Shown: piece after piece, positions 8,281 to 17,121 of the stretch
Layout: every line of letters starts with the position of its first letter
Position numbering within the stretch: the stretch's first letter is position 1
NCBI RefSeq assembly: GCF_022565475.1
Contig: NZ_JAIUMR010000003.1
Span: forward strand, 242,094-306,093
Origin: Aliidiomarina sp.
GTDB lineage: Bacteria; Pseudomonadota; Gammaproteobacteria; Enterobacterales; Alteromonadaceae
Length of the DNA: 64,000 nucleotides
Direction of reading: 5' to 3'
Position numbers and translations under genes: made by a program
The notes under the pieces: generated by a model
Databases searched by the model: none
Told to the model about the DNA's origin: nothing
The model's input: only the letters and a program-made list of their open reading frames with translations

Positions 8281-10479
8281 TTATCCACATTGATTTCCCA
8301 TATTGGCAAGAATAATTTCTCTATCGGCCTCATCCGTCACACCATCGCGGTTTAAGTCATACCAGCTCGAGAGACCGCCTCCACGTTCTGGGTCCGCCCA
8401 GTATTCCCAATTGTCCAAATCCACCTGATCAACAATAAGGTTACCGTCTCCGTCGCCAGGGCAATCGATCACTGAATCTTTCAGTTCGGCGAGCTTTTCA
8501 CGAAGCCAGTGCAGGCGCTCTCGTTGTAAGTCGGTTAAATCGCCTTCGCTTCCAGAGGCAAGTAAATTGTATTCTTCACGATCGAGTTTAAGTTCATCCG
8601 CGTGCGGACTTTCGTTAATTTCATAGAACTCCTCAATCGCTACGAGTTGTTGTGTGTCACAACTTAAACGATTGATTTGCAGGAGTTTAAAGTTGGCGTC
8701 TCGAATGGCTTGCTGCGAATCAGGGAATAACTCAGTGGTTGGCAAGCCCTGCTGAGCGAAGTAGCTGTTCACCGCGCAGCATGAACTAAAGCCATCGGGG
8801 TTGTAGTCACTTCCCGGACCATACCACTCGCCGCCTTGGTCTTCACAAACTTGGCGTTGCGGAAATAGCTGTATACATAGGTTGGCTTGCGCAATGACAC
8901 AGGGCGGAGCAGCTGCCACAGTGTCGTTAGTACCGAGTTCTGAGAAATTATAGTCGCGAATGGAACTTTGCTCCGGCGCTACCAAATAAGGCATGACGGG
9001 TTGTCCATCAAGGCGAAGTTCCGCGCTTAATACCTCACTATCGAGACCCGCAATATCGAGGAAGAGCCGGTATAAGTCAGTGCTGTTAATTAAATGTGGA
9101 ACGTCGCGATTGGGCGAGGCAACAAGATCACCGGTGACGATGAGCGGCACCCAAATCCCGGTCTGATACAGTGAGCCTTTGGCGCGCAGTGGGTCGAATG
9201 GGATTTTTACGCTGGGCATATAGGTGCCGTTATCGGTGGTAAAGACGATGACGGTATTGCTCTCAGGATTGTATTCTAAACTGCCGTCATTTTGACGGAT
9301 AGCAATGCCGGTCTCTTCGAGAATACGCCCGATTTCATGATCAATCGCTTCGAACTTGTGTTGCATGATCACGCGTTGCTCAATGAACTCCATCCGGTCA
9401 CCGCAGCCCGCAAGACTGAGATCAGCGTCTGGGTTTGGTAGCAGGTTGACGGGTGGTGGCTGTAAAGGTTCATGCAGTGCGGCAAACCCAAGGCTCAACA
9501 TCCACGGCGCATCGTCTTGTTGCGCGCCTTGAATCCACTCGATGGCTCGATTTGCTTCCTGAACGGTGCGGTAGCCGCGTCCACGCGGATCGGCCGCAGT
9601 TAGCGTTTCGTTGGTACCATCTGGGTAGTTAATTTTCCATTCGGCGGTGTAAAAACCGTTCTGATGATCAAATCGCAATTCCTCAAAGCGTTCAGGGTCG
9701 TATTCGGCGGCGAGTGGATCAAGGATGCCGCCCAGCTCAATACAGGTTTTCCCTGGTGTCCGGAACGCCTCATCATCGTTCATGATGATATGCTCACCAT
9801 CGGCGAGGTAACACACGCCGTAATCCGCTCCAACCGCTTCGTTTGCGCGTGTATTCGGCACAAAACCGCATTGGTAGGTACCAATCGGCCCTACACCCCC
9901 TGCGGTCGTATCAATGGGATAGGGCGCGCCATCTAAATAACCGGCAAAGAAATCCCAACCCAATTCACGCATGGCGTCATCGCCTAGTGGATGGTTTCGC
10001 GGGTTAATTTCACTGCCGGTTAAATGCATTTTACCGATTAATGCACTTTTATACCCAGCATGCTCGCGTAATACTTTCGGTAAAGTCGCACGATAGGGCG
10101 ACATTTGTGACGTCGCCAAGGTGTTCGAGACGACAGCATTAAGTACGTTATTGCGCGATGGATAACGACCATCAAAATAGGTCGTGCGAGTTGGTGAGCA
10201 GGTTGGCATCGACCAAGTATTGCGAAAACGCACACCTTGTTCAGCAATAGCATTGATACTGTAAGTTTTCGGCGGCTCGATACCGCCGTAACCGAAGGCC
10301 TCAAACTGATCCATGCCGGCATCGTCGACGACGATAAAGAGAATGTTAGGCGGTTGTTCAACCACCACCGGAGGTTGAGGTGGGTTAATGACATAGTCGT
10401 TGCTTGAGCTCGATCCCCAGTTACAGCCAGCGAGAGCGAGCATACAAGTACAAATAGAAATGAATCTTAACTGTTTCAT
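8281..10479 (-). CDS. Type I sulfatase-family lipoprotein with C-terminal dockerin-like Ca2+ repeats
   Basis: A lipobox (LALAG-Cys19) predicts an outer-membrane or periplasmic lipoprotein. The sulfatase domain opens with the metal-binding Asp pair in NILFIVVDDAG and has the formylglycine motif CSPTR (Cys94-Arg98) continuing to GRYPSR. TTDNGTY and the AKGSLYQTGIWVP segment complete the fold. The last ~60 residues hold two Asp-rich loops (DGDGNLIVD and DLNRDGVTD) like dockerin/EF-hand calcium loops. At 732 residues it is longer than a plain sulfatase. It lies 10 nt downstream of a multiheme cytochrome gene on the same strand. The maturase that would make formylglycine is not nearby; the FGE-fold NirV at 17.1 kb lacks the catalytic cysteine pair. 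The substrate is unknown. Confidence 0.85.
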   Translation of the reverse strand: MKQLRFISICTCMLALAGCNWGSSSSNDYVINPPQPPVVVEQPPNILFIVVDDAGMDQFEAFGYGGIEPPKTYSINAIAEQGVRFRNTWSMPTCSPTRTTYFDGRYPSRNNVLNAVVSNTLATSQMSPYRATLPKVLREHAGYKSALIGKMHLTGSEINPRNHPLGDDAMRELGWDFFAGYLDGAPYPIDTTAGGVGPIGTYQCGFVPNTRANEAVGADYGVCYLADGEHIIMNDDEAFRTPGKTCIELGGILDPLAAEYDPERFEELRFDHQNGFYTAEWKINYPDGTNETLTAADPRGRGYRTVQEANRAIEWIQGAQQDDAPWMLSLGFAALHEPLQPPPVNLLPNPDADLSLAGCGDRMEFIEQRVIMQHKFEAIDHEIGRILEETGIAIRQNDGSLEYNPESNTVIVFTTDNGTYMPSVKIPFDPLRAKGSLYQTGIWVPLIVTGDLVASPNRDVPHLINSTDLYRLFLDIAGLDSEVLSAELRLDGQPVMPYLVAPEQSSIRDYNFSELGTNDTVAAAPPCVIAQANLCIQLFPQRQVCEDQGGEWYGPGSDYNPDGFSSCCAVNSYFAQQGLPTTELFPDSQQAIRDANFKLLQINRLSCDTQQLVAIEEFYEINESPHADELKLDREEYNLLASGSEGDLTDLQRERLHWLREKLAELKDSVIDCPGDGDGNLIVDQVDLDNWEYWADPERGGGLSSWYDLNRDGVTDEADREIILANMGNQCG

Positions 10480-10489
10480 AGCATGCCCT

Positions 10490-12739
10490 TTAGGGTAAAT
10501 TGTTGTGATTTCGACCTAGGATGAGCGGGTCGTATGGGTTTTGAAGCTGAAGTGTTTGCAGTAAGAATTGCTTTTCGGCTTCATCGTCGAGAAAATCCAT
10601 TAAGGTAATCCGCAACTGCCGATTTTGCGGATTTTTAGTCAATTGCGTGCGAAGTAACTGCTGCGCAAGCTCGATATAACCAACGTTATACCAAGCGACA
10701 GCTAAAACGTAGGCGTAATAGTCGTTATCCGGTGCAAGTGCGACAGCTTGCTGTAAGGCTTCGATACCCTGGGGCAAGGATCCAGCACGAATCCTCGACA
10801 AGGATAAAGCGAACTGCAAATCGGCATCGTCAGGCCACATTTCGACCTGTTCCTCAAGGTAGTGTGTGCTCAATTCGATAGATTGTGTTTCATACGCCTG
10901 TGCTTTAGCGACAATCGCAGGGCTAAAGCCGGGTTCAATCGAAAGGGCTTGGTCAATACTCGCGGTGACAAAGTCGAGTTGCTGTGTGGCTTGATAGAAT
11001 CCAGCCAGGCTGAAGTGCGCCTCCGGTCGTCCCTGCAACTCGGTTTGAACCTGCTTGAATTCAGCGAGTGTGTCTTGGGCGATGTTTTGTCCAGATTGCA
11101 ACGCATTTTCAATGGCAGTCTCGCTCGCAACCATACGCACGGACCGGCTTGAATCATTCAGCATTCGCTGCAGCAGAGCTTGCAATTGGAGTGGGCCTAG
11201 AAAGCTCGCAGAAACATCTAATGCGGTTCGCCGTACGATAGGGCTCGTGTGCTCAAGGGCAGCAGTTACCTTTTCAACTAGCGGCTCTGCCGGATAGTGC
11301 TGAGACTCTGCGAGTAAAGCAGCGTAGCGAATCGGCGGCAGATCGGTCCGTTGCAGCTGCAACAAGAGCGTGTCCACGGCATTTGGTTGGCCGTGCCGCG
11401 CTCGAAAAAGTGCTTCAGCAAACCCACCATCGGCGGGTTCAAAGTTGGGATAACGCTGTTTAAAGGCTTGCACGAGCACGGATGGATCGTCATCGACGTG
11501 ACAGCTGAGACATGCGTCTGAGTGACCTAATGCAAGCGCTTGTTCGGGATTCGGAATGCTAAAGCTGTGGTCATGACGGGCATCGTTACCCATATAGACT
11601 TTGCTCGGCATGTGACAACTGCTGCACTGAGCGCCGCTCGTGCCTTCAGGATGAAAGTGATGCTGTGCACTCTGATAATTTACGGCAAGCAAACCGCTAC
11701 TATCGAAGTCGTCGCGTGGAGGATTCGTTGCGGGATTATGGCATTGCAGGCACACTCCATTCCCCGGCGCTTTTAAATCGCCTGAATGGGGATTATGGCA
11801 GTCACTACAGACGACTCCTTTTTGATACATACGACTTTGAATAAAAGAGCCGTACTCGAAGACTTCGTCTTTGATTTTACCGTCAACTTCATATAAATCA
11901 GCCGTTAATAGGCTGAGTAGATAGTGATCATGAAAGTCTGTAGAAGGCTCCTGTGGGCCAAGAGGGGAGCGTCGGCTATGGCATTGGGCGCACGTGTCGA
12001 CTTGTTTCCCACCCCCCGCGCGAAGTGACGTCAGAAAGCCCTTTTGTGGTTCACTCGTTGGTTGCTCTGCCCAAGCCAGGTGACCGCCTGCAGGTCCATG
12101 ACAGGCTTGACAGCCAACGCCTAATGACTGCCACTGTGCTTGATAGGTTTTCGTTGCCGGTGTGTACTGGACTTGGTATCCACTCGTGTGGCATTCGACG
12201 CATTGTAACGTTGCATTTTGCGCGGACCGTTGCCAATGCAATGGATTTGATGGCTCGATATTTAACCCTAGATTAAGCTCAAACCAACGCTTTTGCTCCG
12301 TGTCCCAACCAATCGGTAAGGCTTGTAAACTGCCATCACCGTTATCCACAAGGTATTGTTGCAGAGGCTCCCAACCGAAGGTATAAGCGATGGAAAACTC
12401 GTTACTTTCATTTGCGTTATTCTGGACGCTAACAAAATAATCTTGCTCACGTTGGTAAAAGCGAAATGACTCTGAGGACGAGTTGTATGTGATATCACTG
12501 AAGGCGCCGCGGACCGATCGGGCAGTTGGCTTGAGCATCGCGAGGTGGTGATGAGAACCCTGCCAATGATCAAACTCAGCTTGATGGCATTGCTGACAGG
12601 TCTGTTCGTTTACCCATTCTGAATGCGACTGAAGCGTCGCCAACTGAGCATCATCGCGACTCGATAGAGAGTGCTGAGTGGATATGCCAATAATCGTGAG
12701 CACAACAATGGCTAAACATAGCCAACGAGCTTTGAACAT
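10490..12739 (-). CDS. Octaheme c-type cytochrome with HEAT and TPR repeats
   Basis: An N-terminal hydrophobic segment (residues 8-20) serves as signal or anchor. Eight CxxCH heme motifs start at Cys48, 180, 210, 250, 311, 330, 372 and 410. After about residue 430 the protein becomes helical repeats: HEAT-like segments (about 455-560), then TPR-like repeats (about 590-720). The family is the large periplasmic multiheme cytochromes often labelled cytochrome c554-like; their electron partners and substrates are mostly unknown. The 10-nt spacing to the sulfatase-family gene implies co-expression. Databases sometimes name such proteins nitrite reductase, but I see no NrfA-type CxxCK motif. Confidence 0.88.
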   Translation of the reverse strand: MFKARWLCLAIVVLTIIGISTQHSLSSRDDAQLATLQSHSEWVNEQTCQQCHQAEFDHWQGSHHHLAMLKPTARSVRGAFSDITYNSSSESFRFYQREQDYFVSVQNNANESNEFSIAYTFGWEPLQQYLVDNGDGSLQALPIGWDTEQKRWFELNLGLNIEPSNPLHWQRSAQNATLQCVECHTSGYQVQYTPATKTYQAQWQSLGVGCQACHGPAGGHLAWAEQPTSEPQKGFLTSLRAGGGKQVDTCAQCHSRRSPLGPQEPSTDFHDHYLLSLLTADLYEVDGKIKDEVFEYGSFIQSRMYQKGVVCSDCHNPHSGDLKAPGNGVCLQCHNPATNPPRDDFDSSGLLAVNYQSAQHHFHPEGTSGAQCSSCHMPSKVYMGNDARHDHSFSIPNPEQALALGHSDACLSCHVDDDPSVLVQAFKQRYPNFEPADGGFAEALFRARHGQPNAVDTLLLQLQRTDLPPIRYAALLAESQHYPAEPLVEKVTAALEHTSPIVRRTALDVSASFLGPLQLQALLQRMLNDSSRSVRMVASETAIENALQSGQNIAQDTLAEFKQVQTELQGRPEAHFSLAGFYQATQQLDFVTASIDQALSIEPGFSPAIVAKAQAYETQSIELSTHYLEEQVEMWPDDADLQFALSLSRIRAGSLPQGIEALQQAVALAPDNDYYAYVLAVAWYNVGYIELAQQLLRTQLTKNPQNRQLRITLMDFLDDEAEKQFLLQTLQLQNPYDPLILGRNHNNLP

Positions 12740-12885
12740 GAGCTGTGTTGCATCCCTTCATCGAATGAACAATCTTGAGGCGACAACTCATAATTAAATA
12801 GCGATTATGAACATCCTTGGCGAGGTTAAAAAATAACCATAACAAAGATATAGCGAACAAAGAGAATAGTGTCAATGAAATAAAC

Positions 12886-13587
12886 TCAACGCAGACTGAG
12901 AGCAATCACCCAGACTTGGGAAAACCATTGTTCGTCACGCTGAAAAATACGGATGACACCTTGTTCACTCAGTTGCTTGTAAATATCAAGGTGTTTGGTC
13001 ACGAATGGCTTGACCGGCAGATCGCCAATGGCGTGAATACGAACATTAAAGTGGCTGAGTGCAGCGCGCAGCGTGTCTTGGTAATCACTCAGTGTATGCA
13101 AGGGAAGCCAGAGCTCAGATTTACTGTGCATGTACTTTGGCGCTTGTTCAAGTAAGGCGATGACTAAATGATTCCCCCTCTCCCCACCATCAATTGCAAT
13201 CGCTTCGTCAGGGTTTACCGGCGTATCGTCCGAGAGCACAATTTCTTGTGGGAGATTGGCAACGATCTGATCAAAGGTACCGGTTACACCGGTAAAAAAA
13301 GGTCCTTGTCGGGTCTGAACCTCAACACCATTGCGGATGGCGTTGGCCGTGGTCAATTCGAGCGATGCTTCCACCACGTCGGTTGCTGTGACTTGGGCAC
13401 CCTGTAATGCTGCTGTCACGGCTAAAATTCCTGAACCGGTGCCAATATCTAAGACTTGTGTATGGGGCTGGAATTGAATCGTGCGAGCAAAATATAAACC
13501 GTGGGCGCTGGGGGCAAAAACACCTGGACGGCTTTCTAGCTCAACGGTTGTTGCGCCCACTTGGTATTGGAGAATAGTCTTTTGCAT
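12886..13587 (-). CDS. SAM-dependent methyltransferase (small-domain/MTS type)
   Basis: The Rossmann SAM-binding motif VLDIGTGSGILAV lies near residue 45, and an NLPQ motif in the position of NPPY follows. This places it near the HemK/PrmC and RsmC small-domain methyltransferases that modify amide nitrogens or bases. The substrate cannot be named. The start chosen is ATG at 13587, because GGGAG precedes it by 8 nt; an in-frame start 19 codons upstream lacks this. The product is then 233 residues. Confidence 0.75.
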   Translation of the reverse strand: MQKTILQYQVGATTVELESRPGVFAPSAHGLYFARTIQFQPHTQVLDIGTGSGILAVTAALQGAQVTATDVVEASLELTTANAIRNGVEVQTRQGPFFTGVTGTFDQIVANLPQEIVLSDDTPVNPDEAIAIDGGERGNHLVIALLEQAPKYMHSKSELWLPLHTLSDYQDTLRAALSHFNVRIHAIGDLPVKPFVTKHLDIYKQLSEQGVIRIFQRDEQWFSQVWVIALSLR

Positions 13588-13662
13588 GTTCAAGCTCCCA
13601 GAAATAGCTCTAATAAGCTTAAGCTGGAACGCGGAGGTCGACAAATAACCTTTTCGTCTTGT

Positions 13663-14874
13663 TTATTCTTTTCGTTTTGCGTTTAAGGTGCGTATGAGCG
13701 ATTGAACTTGGGTGGTCGCTGATTGATAGCTTCGTGTGTAGGAAACATTGTAATTGTCAGGCTTTTTCATCAGCGTCGCGTATTCAAACTCTTCAATACG
13801 CCGCAGCAATGACCCCAAACGGCCACGGTACTGCAAAACCGCTTCTTTAATTTCCACAGCGACATTTAATTCGGCGAGGAAGTCACCTTTGTCGACGTTG
13901 AATAACAGATCACAGCCTGACAGAAGGCCGGTTAAGAAGGCTCGATTAGCACTTTCTTTATCTAAATGCGCATGGGCTAAATCTGAGCACATAAAAGCGC
14001 GCTCGAGAATAATTCGAGTGTGCGCTGTATCGACAAACTGTAAGCACGAAATTAAAAGCACCCATTTTCGGAGTGGCTCGATACCAATCAAGATTATAAT
14101 TTCTTTCACAGTTTCAATCGGACGCGACGCGCCGTAGTAGGGACTATTGGCAATTCGGAGCAACTTAGAGACAAGTGTGGCATCGGTTTTGAGAGCAGCA
14201 GTTAGACGTTCTAAGTCGGGCTCGGGCTGAAAAAGCACATCAATAATCCGACCAAACTCAATGGCGGTTCGAGGCAATCGCCTGCCGGTAACGAGTTTAG
14301 GCTTGGCCAAATAGTAGCCTTGAAACAGGTGAAACCCCAAGTTTTTGAAGCTTTGATAGGTGTGTTGGTCTTCAATTTTTTCGGCTAGCCATAAGGTATT
14401 GGGAGTGTGAATCGTACGAAAAAACTGACTGGCCTCGGTTAGCGTGGTCTTTTCGACGTCAACTTTGACAATACTTGCTAATTGCAAGAGTGGCTCCCAA
14501 CTCGGCAGAAACTCGAAATCGTCAAGGGCAAAACGAAAGCCGGCTTGTATCCACGATTCGATGGCTTGAATAAGTTCAGGAGTTGGCGTAATTCGTTCAA
14601 CCAGTTCGATAATCACAAACTGAGGGTCAATCGGTAAAAAAGCCTTCGACAATAGGAAGTCTGCGGTGACATTGATACAGACCGGATATTGAAAATGCTC
14701 TACATGCTCGGCAATGCCAGTGCATAAATTATAAATAAGCTCGCTGGTTGCAATTTCTTCACCGACATCAAGTGCGTTCAAGCCGGAGTCACTGCGGTAA
14801 AGTAATTCGTAGGCAAAAATGCGCTGTTCACGATCATAAATAGGCTGAGCGGCGAACAATTGATGATCAATCAT
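13663..14874 (-). CDS. EAL-HDOD signalling protein (YuxH/CdgJ type)
   Basis: The N-terminal half is an EAL-like domain in which the EAL motif reads ELLYRS. It keeps a NVTADF segment, ELVERI, and LDDFEF in place of DDFGTG. The C-terminal half (about 200-390) is an HDOD domain with LLRIANSPYYG and EIIILIGIEPLRKW. Proteins of this layout, such as Vibrio CdgJ, influence motility and biofilm formation; degenerate EAL residues make phosphodiesterase activity uncertain. It lies 75 nt upstream of the methyltransferase gene on the same strand. An inverted repeat (14931-14952) is in its upstream region. Confidence 0.87.
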   Translation of the reverse strand: MIDHQLFAAQPIYDREQRIFAYELLYRSDSGLNALDVGEEIATSELIYNLCTGIAEHVEHFQYPVCINVTADFLLSKAFLPIDPQFVIIELVERITPTPELIQAIESWIQAGFRFALDDFEFLPSWEPLLQLASIVKVDVEKTTLTEASQFFRTIHTPNTLWLAEKIEDQHTYQSFKNLGFHLFQGYYLAKPKLVTGRRLPRTAIEFGRIIDVLFQPEPDLERLTAALKTDATLVSKLLRIANSPYYGASRPIETVKEIIILIGIEPLRKWVLLISCLQFVDTAHTRIILERAFMCSDLAHAHLDKESANRAFLTGLLSGCDLLFNVDKGDFLAELNVAVEIKEAVLQYRGRLGSLLRRIEEFEYATLMKKPDNYNVSYTRSYQSATTQVQSLIRTLNAKRKE

Positions 14875-14930
14875 TGGCGAAAAATCTCATACGTACTCCA
14901 TGTTTTTTTGTGCATGCTTTAGGTCCGTGT

Positions 14931-14952
14931 GACATCGTCATAATTCGATGTC
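14931..14952 (-). promoter_or_regulatory. Inverted repeat upstream of EAL-HDOD gene
   Basis: GACATCG (14931-14937) and CGATGTC (14946-14952) form a 7-bp perfect inverted repeat with an 8-nt spacer, 57 nt before the start codon. It could be an operator or a leader hairpin. No regulator is assigned. Confidence 0.3.
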
Positions 14953-14993
14953 GGCATGTCAAATCGTTGCCCTAATGTAAACACAAACAACAA

Positions 14994-15023
14994 AGCCCGC
15001 AAGGCTCAAACGCCAAGCGGGCT
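14994..15023 (-). terminator. Intrinsic terminator of glutathione peroxidase gene
   Basis: On the minus strand, AGCCCGC and GCGGGCT form a 7-bp GC-rich stem (15023-15017 with 15000-14994), followed by TTGTTGTTTG. It lies just past the stop at 15046. Confidence 0.7.
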
Positions 15024-15045
15024 AAAAGTACTACTTCTGGGGGGG

Positions 15046-15678
15046 TTACTGCTGCAAAAATGATTCGATGGTTTGCGTGATACTTTCATCAGTGGGTTTT
15101 ACAGGACTGGCAAAGCTGCGCACCTGTGTACCATCGGCTGAAATCACGTACTTGTGAAAATTCCAACGAGGCGCTTGCTCGGTCGCATTCGTCAGTGCTT
15201 GAAACACGCTATTCGCTTCCTCACCCGTTACCTTAGTCGTTGCCATCATCGGAAACGTGACACCGAAGTTGCGGAAACAAACTTCGGCAGTTGCTTCTTC
15301 ATCGGCATACTCTTGGCGGAAACTGTCTGACGGGAAACCAAGAATGACGAGGCCTTGCTCTTGGTACTCACGATAAATGGTTTCCAAATCTTCAAATTGA
15401 CCCGTGTAGCCGCATTGGCTGGCGGTATTGACGACCATCACCACTTTGCCTTTACTCAGTTCACACAAATCGTGTTCGCTGTTCGAATGTAAGGCGCGCA
15501 GAGAAGTATCGAGTGGAGCAAGGCAGCCATTCGCACTCTTCGAAAAAATTTGTTCGCCGGCATTGTCGTTGAGATCATTTGCAGACACAGACAGTTGCGG
15601 CAAAGCAAGCGTGCCAACGTAGAGCAAAATCGCAGCACTAACGCGCATCGTAATTTCGATTCGATTGACTTTGTTCAT
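15046..15678 (-). CDS. Exported glutathione peroxidase-family protein
   Basis: The core has the peroxidatic cysteine in NTASQCGYTGQF and the conserved ILGFPSDSF (variant of FPCNQF) and RWNFHKYVI motifs. It is a thiol-dependent peroxidase that reduces hydroperoxides; bacterial members often use thioredoxin rather than glutathione. An N-terminal hydrophobic stretch (about residues 10-33, ending SVSAND) indicates export to the periplasm. The start is set at ATG 15678 because GAGG lies 9 nt before it; an upstream in-frame TTG is less likely. It is divergent from nirK, so the two may share a control region. Confidence 0.88.
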   Translation of the reverse strand: MNKVNRIEITMRVSAAILLYVGTLALPQLSVSANDLNDNAGEQIFSKSANGCLAPLDTSLRALHSNSEHDLCELSKGKVVMVVNTASQCGYTGQFEDLETIYREYQEQGLVILGFPSDSFRQEYADEEATAEVCFRNFGVTFPMMATTKVTGEEANSVFQALTNATEQAPRWNFHKYVISADGTQVRSFASPVKPTDESITQTIESFLQQ

Positions 15679-15916
15679 GTTCAATAACCTCAAAGATAAC
15701 GACTACCTATATAATAGACGGAGTCCGACGAAATAGATCAGTAATTCACACAATATTTAATTTTCGACCACTGTTTTTTATTAGGTATTACCTTCGGCCG
15801 CTCGGTAATCACAAGTACCTCTTCCATGTCGGAGTGAGTAACCATCCTCCCTTCAGCGTTCACCCTGTTGGATTACCTTTTCAGCTCAATATTTTTGTAT
15901 CTGCTCGTTCACTTAC

Positions 15917-15936
15917 AATGTCGTCACTGCGACATT
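15917..15936 (+). promoter_or_regulatory. Palindrome in nirK leader, candidate operator
   Basis: AATGTCG (15917-15923) and CGACATT (15930-15936) form a perfect 7-bp inverted repeat with a 6-nt spacer, 27 nt before the nirK start. It overlaps a possible -10 element, TACAAT (15914-15919). It does not match the FNR/NnrR consensus and only loosely resembles NsrR-type palindromes. Confidence 0.4.
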
Positions 15937-15963
15937 ATTTCACACTTGAGTAAGGAACATCCT

Positions 15964-17121
15964 ATGAGTAAGAAGACGTTCATGCAGCTTTCGGCATTTG
16001 CACTAGCCCTTGGTTTAACCGCTTGCGCTCAGTCGCCTACGCTCAATTCAACATTACCAATGAAAGATGGTGAGTTCTCAATTGACGGCATGATCTTTGG
16101 CTTGGCAGAAGCTGAAGTCTTTCGTGAACAATATGACAGCGCACCAGTCATTGGAGACACCATGAGCGCGTTGCCGCATCTTGCTCCGCTCGAGTATACC
16201 GGGAATCGTGTGCATGAAGTTCGCTTAGATACCTTCGCCCAGAAAGTCGAAGTAGCGCCAGGAGTCAATTTTAATGCATGGACCTACGGCGGTTCAGTCC
16301 CTGGCCCGACTTTACATGTTCGCGAAGGTGATCGTGTCGTCTTTACCATGAAAAACCGTTCGGATGAGCCGGTCGTAGTCACGGATCCATTGCGCGGTGG
16401 AGCACCATACTTCCAACAACTCGCCGCGAACCCTTACCAAAAGCATCAACCTGCGGTCAGCCCCATGCCACACTCTATGGACTTTCATAGCGGGACAGTC
16501 GCGGCCGACGATAAATGGCGAACCATTGCGCCGGGTGAGACTATTCGCTTTGAATGGGTCGCGAACTACCCAGGTGTATACATGTATCACTGCGGTACAC
16601 CAAGCGTTTTGATGCATACGGCTATGGGCCAATATGGGGCCGTGGTTGTGTCGCCAAAAGGTGGCTATCCGACAGATCATTTAGTCGACCATGAATATGT
16701 GATAGTCCAGTCTGAGTTTTATTTAGAAAAAGTAGGTGATGAGTACATTTACGACCATCAAGCAGCGATGAATCGGAATCCTAGCCATGTGACATTTAAT
16801 GGTCATGTGTCAGCACTCATTGATGAGCCACTGCGTGCGAAAGCCGGGGATCGCGTCCGTTTGTATTTCCTCAATGCGGGACCAAGCGATACCTCAAGTT
16901 TCCACGTGATTGGTGGAATTTTTGATCGAGTCTGGTACGAGGGCAATGTCGAAAACGAATGGCGAGGCATGCAAACAGTGCTGCTTGGAGCGAGTAACAG
17001 CGCGGTTATGGAGTTTATTGTACCTGAATCAGGCGTTTACAAACTGGTGGATCATGAGTTTGCCGACGCTGAGCGTGGTGCTGCTGGCGCATTAATTGCC
17101 ACACCTAAGGACAGTAACTGA
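15964..17121 (+). CDS. nirK: Copper-containing nitrite reductase, lipoprotein
   Basis: NirK reduces nitrite to nitric oxide in the periplasm. A lipobox (LTA-Cys21) predicts lipid anchoring, as in AniA. Two cupredoxin domains are present. Type 2 copper ligands are His175, His209 and His364; the catalytic pair is Asp173 and His314. Type 1 ligands His170, Cys210 and His218 are in place. The usual axial Met in GMYG/GMxG is a Gln here (MGQYG, Gln223), with a Met at 221 instead. A segment of roughly 30 residues before PMPH (about 133-166) looks inserted. The start is ATG 15964, after AAGGA. It overlaps nirV by 1 nt. Confidence 0.88.
   Translation: MSKKTFMQLSAFALALGLTACAQSPTLNSTLPMKDGEFSIDGMIFGLAEAEVFREQYDSAPVIGDTMSALPHLAPLEYTGNRVHEVRLDTFAQKVEVAPGVNFNAWTYGGSVPGPTLHVREGDRVVFTMKNRSDEPVVVTDPLRGGAPYFQQLAANPYQKHQPAVSPMPHSMDFHSGTVAADDKWRTIAPGETIRFEWVANYPGVYMYHCGTPSVLMHTAMGQYGAVVVSPKGGYPTDHLVDHEYVIVQSEFYLEKVGDEYIYDHQAAMNRNPSHVTFNGHVSALIDEPLRAKAGDRVRLYFLNAGPSDTSSFHVIGGIFDRVWYEGNVENEWRGMQTVLLGASNSAVMEFIVPESGVYKLVDHEFADAERGAAGALIATPKDSN

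Noticed and set aside
10490..12739. Ammonia-forming nitrite reductase (NrfA)
   Set aside because: Eight ordinary CxxCH motifs and long HEAT/TPR tail; no CxxCK catalytic heme motif, and length exceeds NrfA.
12817..13155. 112-residue plus-strand open frame
   Set aside because: Mostly antisense to the methyltransferase gene, with no recognisable motif.
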